This document shows positions 25,047-33,273 of a stretch of DNA of 42,281 nt, piece after piece. The stretch lies in contig CANBDX010000012.1 in NCBI GenBank assembly GCA_947367315.1, forward strand, positions 1 through 42,281, read 5' to 3'. Position 1 is the first letter of the stretch. Every line of letters starts with the position of its first letter. A program made the translations under genes and the position numbers. The stretch comes from an uncultured Bacteroidales bacterium. Lineage in GTDB: Bacteria; Bacteroidota; Bacteroidia; Bacteroidales; UBA932. Below the pieces are notes generated by a model that did no database searches, was not told where the DNA came from, and saw only the letters and a program-made list of their open reading frames with translations.

Positions 25047-26165
25047 ATGACAGGAAACATGAATATATTGAAATTCACAGGAATCGCAGCCGCATGCCTC
25101 ATTTGCATGATATCCTGCGACAATAATCCTTACGGTGCCACAGGATACATCCCACCTGTGGACAAGCCTGAACAGGAAGAGCCTGTAATTGCAGGCGAAT
25201 ATGCTAAAGGAGCCGACATCAGCTGGGTTACGGAGATGGAGAAGGATGGCGTGAAATTCTATAATGCAGCCGGCGAAGAACGGGAGTGTACCATGCTGAT
25301 GAAGGAACTGGGATTGAATTCCATAAGACTCCGTGTGTGGGTGGATCCGGACGGAGGATGGTGCGGAGCAGAAGATGTCCTTGTGAAGGCAAAGCGCGCG
25401 CAGGCCCTGGGAATGAGGCTGATGATAGATTTTCATTATAGTGATTCGTGGGCGGATCCTTCGAAGCAGAATGTGCCGGAGGCATGGAAAGGATATGATA
25501 TGGCAGGACTTGCAGAGGCTGTCGGAGATCACACATCCGGGGTATTAGGTCTGCTGAAGGAGAACGGAGTGGATGTGGAATGGGTGCAGGTCGGCAACGA
25601 GGTGAACAGCGGCATGCTTTGGCCGCACGGAAAAGTACAGGACCGTACGCATGAGAACTTCGTCAAGTTTCTGAATGCAGGGTATGAAGCGGTAAAGAAT
25701 ACCTATCCTAAGGCTAAGGTCGTGGTGCATCTGAGCAACGGACATGATGCCGGACTCTTCGATTGGTTCTTCAATCTCATGAAGCTCGGCAATGCAAAAT
25801 ATGACCTTATAGGCATGTCACTCTACCCTTTCTGGTGGGAAAACGGAGGATGGAACGACTGGAAAGTACCTGTAGATGCAGCAGTAGCCAATATCAAAAG
25901 CCTTATATCAAAGTACAAAAAGCCTATTATCATCTGCGAGACGGGAGCGCCTGTCTATTACCCCGAAGTGTCCCGACAGGCTTACAGCTATATTCTGGAG
26001 CAGACCACAAAGATAGAGGACTGCCACGGTATCTTCTGCTGGGAGCCTCAGACCGATGGGGTATGGAAGCCTGCAAGCTATGCCGCACTCGGCTGGGGAG
26101 CATACGACAAAGGGGCTTTCAAGAACGGCAAAGCCACTGTAGCATTGGAACCTTTCGGCAAATAG
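25047..26165 (+). CDS. GH53 endo-beta-1,4-galactanase, lipoprotein
   Basis: The 372-residue protein has a lipoprotein signal (Cys24, MISC) and a short Pro-rich linker, so it is probably anchored to the outer membrane. The GH53 fold begins at KGADISWVTEME. Catalytic glutamates are E185 (VQVGNEVNSGMLWP, acid/base) and E298 (IICETGAP, nucleophile). LRVWVDP and DFHYSDSWADP are also family blocks. It cuts beta-1,4-galactan side chains of pectin. The start could be ATG 25047 or 25059; either keeps the signal. It lies 25 bases before a GH2 enzyme, suggesting stepwise galactan breakdown. Confidence 0.93.
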   Translation: MTGNMNILKFTGIAAACLICMISCDNNPYGATGYIPPVDKPEQEEPVIAGEYAKGADISWVTEMEKDGVKFYNAAGEERECTMLMKELGLNSIRLRVWVDPDGGWCGAEDVLVKAKRAQALGMRLMIDFHYSDSWADPSKQNVPEAWKGYDMAGLAEAVGDHTSGVLGLLKENGVDVEWVQVGNEVNSGMLWPHGKVQDRTHENFVKFLNAGYEAVKNTYPKAKVVVHLSNGHDAGLFDWFFNLMKLGNAKYDLIGMSLYPFWWENGGWNDWKVPVDAAVANIKSLISKYKKPIIICETGAPVYYPEVSRQAYSYILEQTTKIEDCHGIFCWEPQTDGVWKPASYAALGWGAYDKGAFKNGKATVALEPFGK

Positions 26166-26190
26166 CTTACATAACCAAACTTAAGATACT

Positions 26191-28719
26191 ATGATTAGAA
26201 CCATGACAATATCCGTAGCACTGCTGATGACAATATCAGTCATCGCACAGAACCAGCGCAGTGAGACCATATTGAAGGAGTGGGAGTTCCGCAAGGGACA
26301 TGACATCGAGGCCACAGAAGGCTGGGAAGCTGTGACAATCCCTCATGACTGGGCCATCTACGGACCTTTCGACAAGGCAAACGACCTGCAGACTGTGGCA
26401 GTGGAACAGAACGGCGAAAAGGTAGCGACCGAGAAGACCGGCCGCACCGGAGGCTTGCCGTATATGGGTAAGGGTGCATACCGACGCACCCTCGACATTA
26501 AAGCCGACGAACTTGACGGACGCAGGCATATACTCCTTTTCGACGGAGCCATGAGCGAAGCTCAGGTGATTGTGAACGGAGAAAAGGCGTGTTTCTGGCC
26601 ATATGGATACAATTCTTTCCACTGTGATGTGACTTTACTGTTAAAGGAAGGAGAAAACGAGATTGCCGTCCAGTTGGAAAACCGTCCGCAGTCTTCACGC
26701 TGGTATCCGGGAGCCGGACTCTACAGAAAGGTGCGCCACATCACATTGCCGAAAGTACATGTCCCTGTATGGGGCACATATATCACTACACCTCATATAG
26801 AAAAAGAATCTGCAACGATATGCGTCAGAACTAAGATTGCAGGTGTGGAGGATGACACGGCTGTGACTCTTGTCACAAGAATCAAGGATACAGCAGGAGC
26901 GACCGTGGCTGAACAGACCTATACCGCGCCTATACATGGCGGCGAAATGACACAAAACCTCACCGTAGAAAATCCTGGCCTATGGTCTCCGGAGAATCCG
27001 ACGCTTTATCTTGCTGAAACAGAAGTATATACCGGAGGTGCGGTCAACACCGACTGGAAGATGGAAAGACCGCAGATCAGCATCCTGCACGGAAAAGACT
27101 TCCAGGACAAGGTAAGCACACGCTTCGGGTTCCGCACTATTGAAATTGTCCCGGACAAGGGATTTTTCCTCAATGGAGAATGCCGCAAGTTCCGAGGAGT
27201 CTGCCTCCATCATGACCTCGGTCCTCTCGGTGCAGCGGTGAACAAGGCAGCGATACGCAGACAGCTTACAATGCTCAAGGATATGGGATGCGATGCCATA
27301 AGGACTTCTCATAACATGCCTGCAGAGGAGTTCATAGAGCTTTGCGACGAGATGGGATTCATGGTGATGTGCGAGAACTTCGACGAATGGGACATTGCCA
27401 AATGTGAGAACGGGTATCACCGTTTCTTCAATATAGACAGCGGCAACGGAATGATATGGGCAGAAAGGGACATGCTCAACATGCTCCACCATTTCCGCAA
27501 CAATGCGTCCATAGTGATGTGGAGCATCGGAAACGAGGTGCCTTCACAGTGGAAGCCGGAAGGACGCAAGGTGGCGGCATGGCTGCAGGACATATGCCAC
27601 AGAGAGGATCCCACACGCCCTGTCACTTGCGGAATGGACCAGTACAACGGCGTGGTAATCAACGGCTTCGCAGAGCAGCTGGACATAGTGGGATTCAACT
27701 ACAAGGTGGACCGTTATATACCTGCATATGAGATACTTCCTCAGAAAATAATCCTTGGAAGCGAGACGGCTTCAACCGTAAGTTCACGCGGAATATACCA
27801 TTTCCCGGCAAAGCTCGGTGCAGCCATAATGCATGACAACCACCAGTCTTCTTCTTACGACACCGAATACTGCTGGTGGTCCAACATCCCGGACAACGAC
27901 TTCGCGGCAGACGAAGACTACCCGTGGTGTATAGGACAGTTTGTCTGGACAGGTTTCGACTATCTCGGCGAGCCTTCTCCATACGATACCGACGCTTGGC
28001 CTAACCATTCTTCAGTTTTCGGCATCATAGACCTTGCATCCATTCCAAAGGACAGATACTATCTTTACCGCAGCCAATGGAACAAGGATGACGCTACTCT
28101 CCATGTACTTCCGCACTGGAATTGGAAAGGACGTGAAGGAGAAATCACTCCGGTATTCGTATATACATCATATCCTTCGGCTGAGCTTTTCATAAACGGA
28201 GTTTCGCAGGGAGTGAAGACTTTTGCGAAAGCGGACGGCAAGACACCGTGCCTTGGGGAAGACGCCATGAAGCGCTTCAGGCTGATGTGGAACGACGTGG
28301 TGTATCAGCCTGGCGAACTCCGCGTGGTTGCATACGACACTGAAGGAAGGGCGGCGGCTGAAAAGACCGTGCGTACGGCCGGAAAGGCGGCGGCAGTGAA
28401 GCTGACACCTGACCGCAGCGTGCTCAAGGCAGACGGAGAGGACCTCTGCTACCTGAATGTAAGTCTCGTGGACAAGGACGGCAATCCTGTTCCGGCGGAC
28501 AGCAGGCTGGTGAAGGTGAAGGTAAGCGGAGCCGGCTCGTTCAAGGCAATCGCCAACGGAGACCCTACCTGTCTTGAATCATTCCAGCAGCCGCAGATGC
28601 ACCTTTTCAGCGGACAGCTGACAGTGCTTGTGCAGAGCGGCACCAATGCAGGAGAGATAACGGTAGAAGTTAGCGCCAAAGGCGTAAAGACCGCACGTAT
28701 AACCCTTGAATCAAAATAA
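26191..28719 (+). CDS. GH2 family glycosidase, probably beta-galactosidase
   Basis: The 842-residue protein has a signal peptide (MIRTMTISVALLMTISVIAQ). The GH2 jelly roll (about 27-190), immunoglobulin-like domain and TIM barrel (about 310-600) follow. Catalytic residues are E449 (WSIGNEVPSQW, acid/base) and E525 (ILGSETAS, nucleophile). FRGVCLHHDLGPLGAAVNKA and DAIRTSHNMPA are standard blocks. Two C-terminal beta domains follow (about 620-842, DUF4982-like and an Ig-like module LTPDRSVLKADGEDLCYLNV). Next to a GH53 galactanase it probably removes galactose from oligosaccharides in the periplasm. GH2 also includes other specificities, so the substrate is inferred. Confidence 0.92.
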   Translation: MIRTMTISVALLMTISVIAQNQRSETILKEWEFRKGHDIEATEGWEAVTIPHDWAIYGPFDKANDLQTVAVEQNGEKVATEKTGRTGGLPYMGKGAYRRTLDIKADELDGRRHILLFDGAMSEAQVIVNGEKACFWPYGYNSFHCDVTLLLKEGENEIAVQLENRPQSSRWYPGAGLYRKVRHITLPKVHVPVWGTYITTPHIEKESATICVRTKIAGVEDDTAVTLVTRIKDTAGATVAEQTYTAPIHGGEMTQNLTVENPGLWSPENPTLYLAETEVYTGGAVNTDWKMERPQISILHGKDFQDKVSTRFGFRTIEIVPDKGFFLNGECRKFRGVCLHHDLGPLGAAVNKAAIRRQLTMLKDMGCDAIRTSHNMPAEEFIELCDEMGFMVMCENFDEWDIAKCENGYHRFFNIDSGNGMIWAERDMLNMLHHFRNNASIVMWSIGNEVPSQWKPEGRKVAAWLQDICHREDPTRPVTCGMDQYNGVVINGFAEQLDIVGFNYKVDRYIPAYEILPQKIILGSETASTVSSRGIYHFPAKLGAAIMHDNHQSSSYDTEYCWWSNIPDNDFAADEDYPWCIGQFVWTGFDYLGEPSPYDTDAWPNHSSVFGIIDLASIPKDRYYLYRSQWNKDDATLHVLPHWNWKGREGEITPVFVYTSYPSAELFINGVSQGVKTFAKADGKTPCLGEDAMKRFRLMWNDVVYQPGELRVVAYDTEGRAAAEKTVRTAGKAAAVKLTPDRSVLKADGEDLCYLNVSLVDKDGNPVPADSRLVKVKVSGAGSFKAIANGDPTCLESFQQPQMHLFSGQLTVLVQSGTNAGEITVEVSAKGVKTARITLESK

Positions 28720-28728
28720 TCAGAAATA

Positions 28729-30720
28729 ATGAAACAGTTATTCATAATCGTCGCAGTTCTGACAGTTCTCGTCACTGGCTGCACCAAAGAGACGAAACAA
28801 TTCCAGACAGCAGAGCAGCAGGCTCTGTCATCCAAACTTGTGGGAAATACAGATGGAGAGATTGTGGAAGGGACCTTGTTGGTGAAACTGGAAAACGGAT
28901 GTCTGGATATCCCCGAGAGCATCCCGACAACTATGCGTTCCGTATTCCCTAGACTGCCGAAAAATGAGGAGGTAGCCAGAAAATATGGGCTTAACAAATG
29001 GTATATCCTGGAATTCAGCGAAGATATCAGACCCGAAACTCTAGCTGAAATGATTGCATCAAAGAAAGAAGTCAGGGCTATCCAATATAATAGGTTGCTG
29101 CAGCCATCGTGGAGTGAAAGCGAGGTGTTTCCGGCAGAGGCACTACCTGCGACTAAATCAGGAACGTCTTCAGAGAACGGACTACCATTTAACGACGAAT
29201 ACCTTCCGCTTCAATGGAACCTTATCAATAACGGCACCATCCATCAGGAAGCCATAGAAGGAGCGGACGTAGGAGTTAAGGATGCATGGAGGCTCAGCGC
29301 AGGAGACCCGAGCGTTGTTGTGGCTGTATTTGACCTTGGAATCAACAACATACACGAAGATCTCCGCAGTGCACTTTGGGTGAATGAAGGTGAGGAAAGA
29401 GGCAATAATATAGATGATGACGGAAACGGATTCATTGACGACGTGAATGGATTCAACTTCTATAAGGTCAAGAGCCTCGAGGAAGGAAAATACAAACAGA
29501 CATACGGCATCGACTGTTCAAAAGGAAGCGGCCATGGAACACATGTAGCAGGCATAATAGGCGCTGTCAATAACAATGGCAAAGGTGTAAGCTCCATTGC
29601 CGGTGGCACCGGAAATAATGACGGAGTGCGCCTCATGTCATGTCAGATCTTTTATGGAGAGCACGGTGCCAAGGCTTCGGATGCAGAGGCGGCGCTTGGA
29701 TTCACCTATGCCGCCGACAACGGTGCATGCATCGCACAATGCTCATGGGGACACACCTCTGAAATGCTCAAGCATGACCAGGAGTACATAGATGCATCAC
29801 CTCTCGAATACGCAGCCCTTAAGTATTTTCTTGATCCGGCCAACAGCAACCACCCTTCTTTAAAAGGTAATATAGCCGTATTTGCAGCAGGAAATCAGGG
29901 AAACCCCTGTTCAATCTACCCAGGCTCACTGAGCAACATCATATCCGTAACGGCTCTTGACTGCAGATATCTCCCAGCTGGCTACAGCAACTATGGACCC
30001 GGATGCAAGATTGCAGCTCCTGGAGGAGAGTGGCTTGGAGTTCCCGCTGACTACAGCACAATGATCCTTTCAACGGGAAAGGGTATGGCACACAACGGAA
30101 CTCCTTCTATATCAGACCTCAACCATCAGTATGTATTCATGTTCGGAACATCAATGGCATGTCCGCACATAGCGGGAGTACTTGCCCTCGGAGTCTCATA
30201 TGCAGGAAAACTCGGCAAGACATTCACCCGAGAGGAAATGACTTCCATGCTCCTGACATCCGTGAACGACATCGACCACAGGCTCTCGGGCACCAAGAAG
30301 TTCTATGAATCCACTACTTCATACATCGACCTTCCTCTCGACAGATACAAAGGCCAGATGGGAACCGGAGCCGTGGATGCCTGGAAATTCCTCATGGCCA
30401 TCGAGGGCACGCCATCAGTGATGGTGAAGGCAGGTGAGGATTGTTCGATTGATATCTCCGACTGGTGCAACCCTGCAGGCACATACAAGTTGAGCATCGA
30501 TGATGCATCCAGGACATCGCTCGGACTGGCATCCGACCCTGTAATCCGCAACGGAAAGCTTGAAATCAACTGCTCGAAGGTGGGAGCAGGAAAGGTGACC
30601 ATAAGCGGAGAAGTGGGCAGGGACCCACAGATGGAGGACGGCATCGGAGGCATGGGTTTCTCACGCGAGATATCCATCGTTTCAAGGCCGTTTGCCACTA
30701 AAAACGGAGGATGGCTTTAG
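28729..30720 (+). CDS. S8 subtilisin-like serine protease, lipoprotein
   Basis: The 663-residue protein has a lipobox VTGC (Cys18), so it is likely anchored outside the inner membrane. A propeptide-like region (about 40-125) precedes the S8 domain. The triad is D202 (VVAVFDLGINNIHEDL), H269 (GSGHGTHVAG) and S475 (FGTSMACPHIAG), with the oxyanion Asn in FAAGNQGN. The final 130 residues form a beta-rich domain without a type IX secretion signal. It lies nine bases after the GH2 gene, so it belongs to the glycosidase transcript. Its target is unknown. Confidence 0.93.
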   Translation: MKQLFIIVAVLTVLVTGCTKETKQFQTAEQQALSSKLVGNTDGEIVEGTLLVKLENGCLDIPESIPTTMRSVFPRLPKNEEVARKYGLNKWYILEFSEDIRPETLAEMIASKKEVRAIQYNRLLQPSWSESEVFPAEALPATKSGTSSENGLPFNDEYLPLQWNLINNGTIHQEAIEGADVGVKDAWRLSAGDPSVVVAVFDLGINNIHEDLRSALWVNEGEERGNNIDDDGNGFIDDVNGFNFYKVKSLEEGKYKQTYGIDCSKGSGHGTHVAGIIGAVNNNGKGVSSIAGGTGNNDGVRLMSCQIFYGEHGAKASDAEAALGFTYAADNGACIAQCSWGHTSEMLKHDQEYIDASPLEYAALKYFLDPANSNHPSLKGNIAVFAAGNQGNPCSIYPGSLSNIISVTALDCRYLPAGYSNYGPGCKIAAPGGEWLGVPADYSTMILSTGKGMAHNGTPSISDLNHQYVFMFGTSMACPHIAGVLALGVSYAGKLGKTFTREEMTSMLLTSVNDIDHRLSGTKKFYESTTSYIDLPLDRYKGQMGTGAVDAWKFLMAIEGTPSVMVKAGEDCSIDISDWCNPAGTYKLSIDDASRTSLGLASDPVIRNGKLEINCSKVGAGKVTISGEVGRDPQMEDGIGGMGFSREISIVSRPFATKNGGWL

Positions 30721-30728
30721 GATTGACA

Positions 30729-30752
30729 CGGCTTCTGAAAACGATGAAGCCG
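30729..30752 (+). terminator. Hairpin after the subtilase gene
   Basis: CGGCTTC (30729-30735) pairs with GAAGCCG (30746-30752) across a ten-base loop, eight bases past the stop. No T-run follows, so it may stabilise the transcript end or attenuate transcription rather than terminate it. Confidence 0.35.
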
Positions 30753-30788
30753 GTGAAAGACATTTAATCAAATGGATAAACTGACATT

Positions 30789-31238
30789 ATGAAGAAGATA
30801 ATATACATCATGGCGGCTGCACTTCTGATAGCCGCATGCGGAGAGAAGGGAAGCCAGCAGCAGGGCGGAGGCGAGAAGCTGCCGACCCTTAAGGAACAGA
30901 TATGCAGTGAGTGGCACAGCATGACACTCCCCACATCAGACACTGACATCTACATGAGTCTTGCCGAGGACGGGAAATTCGAGCTGTATCAGAAGGTGGG
31001 AGACGGAAACCATCGGCTGTTCAGAGGCACATGGAACCTCGAAGGCACGCTGCTTACTGGAAAATACAACGACGGTGAAGACTGGGCAGCTTCATACAAT
31101 GTCGCAGTGAGCGGATCCAGGATGACCCTGACTTCCAACAACGATGCGGCTGAAACCAGCACATTCGAGGAATGCAGCATACCGGAAAAGGTTAAAGACA
31201 CCCCATATATCGAAGTCAAGGGAATATCTGCATTCTAG
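30789..31238 (+). CDS. Small lipoprotein, possible lipocalin-like domain
   Basis: The 149-residue protein has a clear lipobox IAAC (Cys17), then a Gly/Gln linker. A beta-rich part follows (EWHSMTLPTSDTDIYMSLAE, then FRGTWNLEGTLLTGKYNDGE) that resembles small lipocalin-like domains common in Bacteroidota lipoproteins. The function is unknown. It is 68 bases after the subtilase on the same strand, with a hairpin between. Its stop overlaps that of queH in a CTAG palindrome at 31235-31238. Confidence 0.75.
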   Translation: MKKIIYIMAAALLIAACGEKGSQQQGGGEKLPTLKEQICSEWHSMTLPTSDTDIYMSLAEDGKFELYQKVGDGNHRLFRGTWNLEGTLLTGKYNDGEDWAASYNVAVSGSRMTLTSNNDAAETSTFEECSIPEKVKDTPYIEVKGISAF

Positions 31239-31843
31239 ACATCCTTACGCATACTGAATTCGCAGCCACAGTAAAGCTGGTTGTAGAAATCATATTCCTT
31301 TATGATCTGAAGGCGGCGCTCCTGGAGGCCGCCTTTTCTCCAGTTCTGCTCCCACCAGAGTGGGGCGACAGGCGCGGGATCCTGCGTCGTTGCGGATGAG
31401 ACATTACTGCATGCCCAGCGACCTGCTTCATTTATCTGATCCAAAGACTTCCAGCGGGATGAAGCCAGAGTGGTGGTGATGACTTTGATGCCACGCTCCC
31501 TGGCATACTGCGCTGTCCGCAGAAGCCTCAGCTTGAAGCATTTAAGACAACGTCCTCCCCTTTCGGGCTCATTCTCCAGACCCTCCATCTGAGAAAGCCA
31601 GTTCCCATGGTCATAGTCCGCATCCACTATCTCCAGCCCCAGAGAGCGGGCATAACGCGTACACTCGTTCTTGCGGATTTCATACTCTTCTTTAGGATAG
31701 ATATTGGGGTTGCAGTAATAGATTACCGGAGTGATGCCGCTTTGGAGCAACGCCTCTATAATTGCACTGGAGCAAGGGGCGCAGCAGGTGTGGAGAAGGA
31801 CCGTGGTCTCTCCCATAGGAGCCTGTATTACATTCTTTTTCAT
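31235..31843 (-). CDS. queH: Epoxyqueuosine reductase QueH
   Basis: The 202-residue protein carries the QueH (formerly DUF208) cysteine sets: HTCCAPCS near residue 19, GRCLKCFKLRL near 97, and YCGCEFS near the C-terminus. It would reduce epoxyqueuosine to queuosine, the last step of tRNA wobble-base queuosine synthesis, using an iron-sulfur cluster. Cytoplasmic. A TATCTTTG box lies only five bases before its ATG, implying a leaderless or near-leaderless transcript. No other queuosine gene lies nearby. Confidence 0.93.
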   Translation of the reverse strand: MKKNVIQAPMGETTVLLHTCCAPCSSAIIEALLQSGITPVIYYCNPNIYPKEEYEIRKNECTRYARSLGLEIVDADYDHGNWLSQMEGLENEPERGGRCLKCFKLRLLRTAQYARERGIKVITTTLASSRWKSLDQINEAGRWACSNVSSATTQDPAPVAPLWWEQNWRKGGLQERRLQIIKEYDFYNQLYCGCEFSMRKDV

Positions 31844-31848
31844 TACCG

Positions 31849-31856
31849 CAAAGATA
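31849..31856 (-). promoter_or_regulatory. -7 promoter box of queH
   Basis: The minus strand reads TATCTTTG, five bases before the queH ATG. It faces away from the antiporter box with 11 bases between. Confidence 0.6.
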
Positions 31857-31867
31857 AGAATTTTATG

Positions 31868-31875
31868 TATCTTTG
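31868..31875 (+). promoter_or_regulatory. -7 promoter box of the NhaC-type antiporter gene
   Basis: TATCTTTG matches TAnnTTTG, 21 bases before ATG 31897. It contains the TTG at 31873, which argues against that TTG as the start codon. Confidence 0.6.
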
Positions 31876-31896
31876 CGCCCGCAAAAATTTGAAGAC

Positions 31897-33273
31897 ATGG
31901 GAATCATTCCAAACAGATACATATCGGAACTGTCAGAAAACATCCGGAAAAAGGTACGCAAAAACGGCGGTACCCCTATGAACGGGTGGCTGGCTCTGAG
32001 TCCGCTGATGGTGTTCCTGACCGTGTATCTGGTCTCGTCGATCATAGTAAATGACTTCTACAGGATTCCGATATCGGCAGCATTCATGGTGGCTTCCGTC
32101 TATGCGATACTGATAAGCAGGGGACGTTCGCTGGAGCAGAACATAGCGGTATTCTCCGAGGGAGCAGGCAACAAGAACGTGCTGCTGATGATCTGGATAT
32201 TCGTCCTTGCCGGAGCATTCGCCTCCACGGCCAAGGAAATCGGTGCAATCGACGCGGCAGTGAACCTGGCGCTGATGGCGCTTCCGGGTAACCTGCTGTA
32301 TGCCGGGCTCTTCATTGCAGCATGCTTTATCTCGATGTCCATCGGAACAAGTGTGGGCACAATCGTAGCCCTCGTGCCATTAGCATCCGGAATCGCACAG
32401 GAACTGGCCGTGGCAGGAGGACCGGAAGCGGCCTCAAGCGTACCTTTCATCACGGCAATAATAGTGGGAGGCGCCTTCTTCGGAGACAATCTTTCATTCA
32501 TATCCGACACCACAATTGCGGCCACAAGGACCCAGGAATGTTCCATGGCAGACAAATTCAAGGTGAATTTCCGGATTGTAGGTCCCGCTGCGCTGGCAGT
32601 CACGATACTGTATGTCATTCTCGGCACAGACGTTACCGGCGTCCCTGAAGCCGGTCCGGTGAGCCTCGTTCTTCTTATTCCCTATATAAGCGTCATAATT
32701 CTGGCACTTGCCGGAGTGAATGTTGCCGCCGTACTCTGCATCGGTCTGCTGCTCAACGGAATAATCGGCATGACGGGAGGAATGATATCATGGAGCGGTT
32801 ACCTCGAAGCCATCGGTAACGGCATCAGCGGAATGGGAGACCTCATAATAGTCACCATGATGGCGGGAGGAATGCTTGAGCTTATCCGCGCAAACGGAGG
32901 ACTTGATTTCATCGTAAAAGGGCTCACACGCAGGATCAATGGCAAAAGAGGTGCGGAATTCAGCATTGCCGCACTGGTGGCACTTTCCAATCTGTGCACA
33001 GCCAACAACACAGTCGCCATCATCACCACCGGGGGCATCGCACGGGACATAAGCCGCCGTTTCGGGCTCGATCCGCGCAAAACGGCAAGTATCCTGGACA
33101 CTTTCTCATGCCTGATCCAGGGCCTCATTCCATACGGAGCACAGCTGCTGATGGCGGCGGGACTTGCAGGCATATCGTCGATATCCATAATAGGACATCT
33201 CTATTATCCTTTCATCATGGGCGCCATGGCTGTAATGGCCATTCTTTTCAGATTCCCCAGGAAATACTCCTAG
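31897..33273 (+). CDS. NhaC-family Na+/H+ antiporter
   Basis: The protein has 458 residues from ATG 31897; the frame extends to a TTG at 31873, but this overlaps the promoter box. It is very hydrophobic, with about eleven to twelve helices. Conserved stretches are SIGTSVGTIVALVPLASGIA and GGAFFGDNLSFISDTTIAAT, typical of the NhaC/ion transporter superfamily, and ALSNLCTANNTVAIITTGGI. It would exchange sodium for protons; some members carry organic ions such as malate-lactate. Its TAG overlaps the radA stop (CTAG, 33270-33273). Confidence 0.85.
   Translation: MGIIPNRYISELSENIRKKVRKNGGTPMNGWLALSPLMVFLTVYLVSSIIVNDFYRIPISAAFMVASVYAILISRGRSLEQNIAVFSEGAGNKNVLLMIWIFVLAGAFASTAKEIGAIDAAVNLALMALPGNLLYAGLFIAACFISMSIGTSVGTIVALVPLASGIAQELAVAGGPEAASSVPFITAIIVGGAFFGDNLSFISDTTIAATRTQECSMADKFKVNFRIVGPAALAVTILYVILGTDVTGVPEAGPVSLVLLIPYISVIILALAGVNVAAVLCIGLLLNGIIGMTGGMISWSGYLEAIGNGISGMGDLIIVTMMAGGMLELIRANGGLDFIVKGLTRRINGKRGAEFSIAALVALSNLCTANNTVAIITTGGIARDISRRFGLDPRKTASILDTFSCLIQGLIPYGAQLLMAAGLAGISSISIIGHLYYPFIMGAMAVMAILFRFPRKYS

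Noticed and set aside
31873..31896. TTG start for the NhaC-type antiporter
   Set aside because: The TTG lies inside the TATCTTTG promoter box, so it would not be transcribed as a start; ATG 31897 is used instead.
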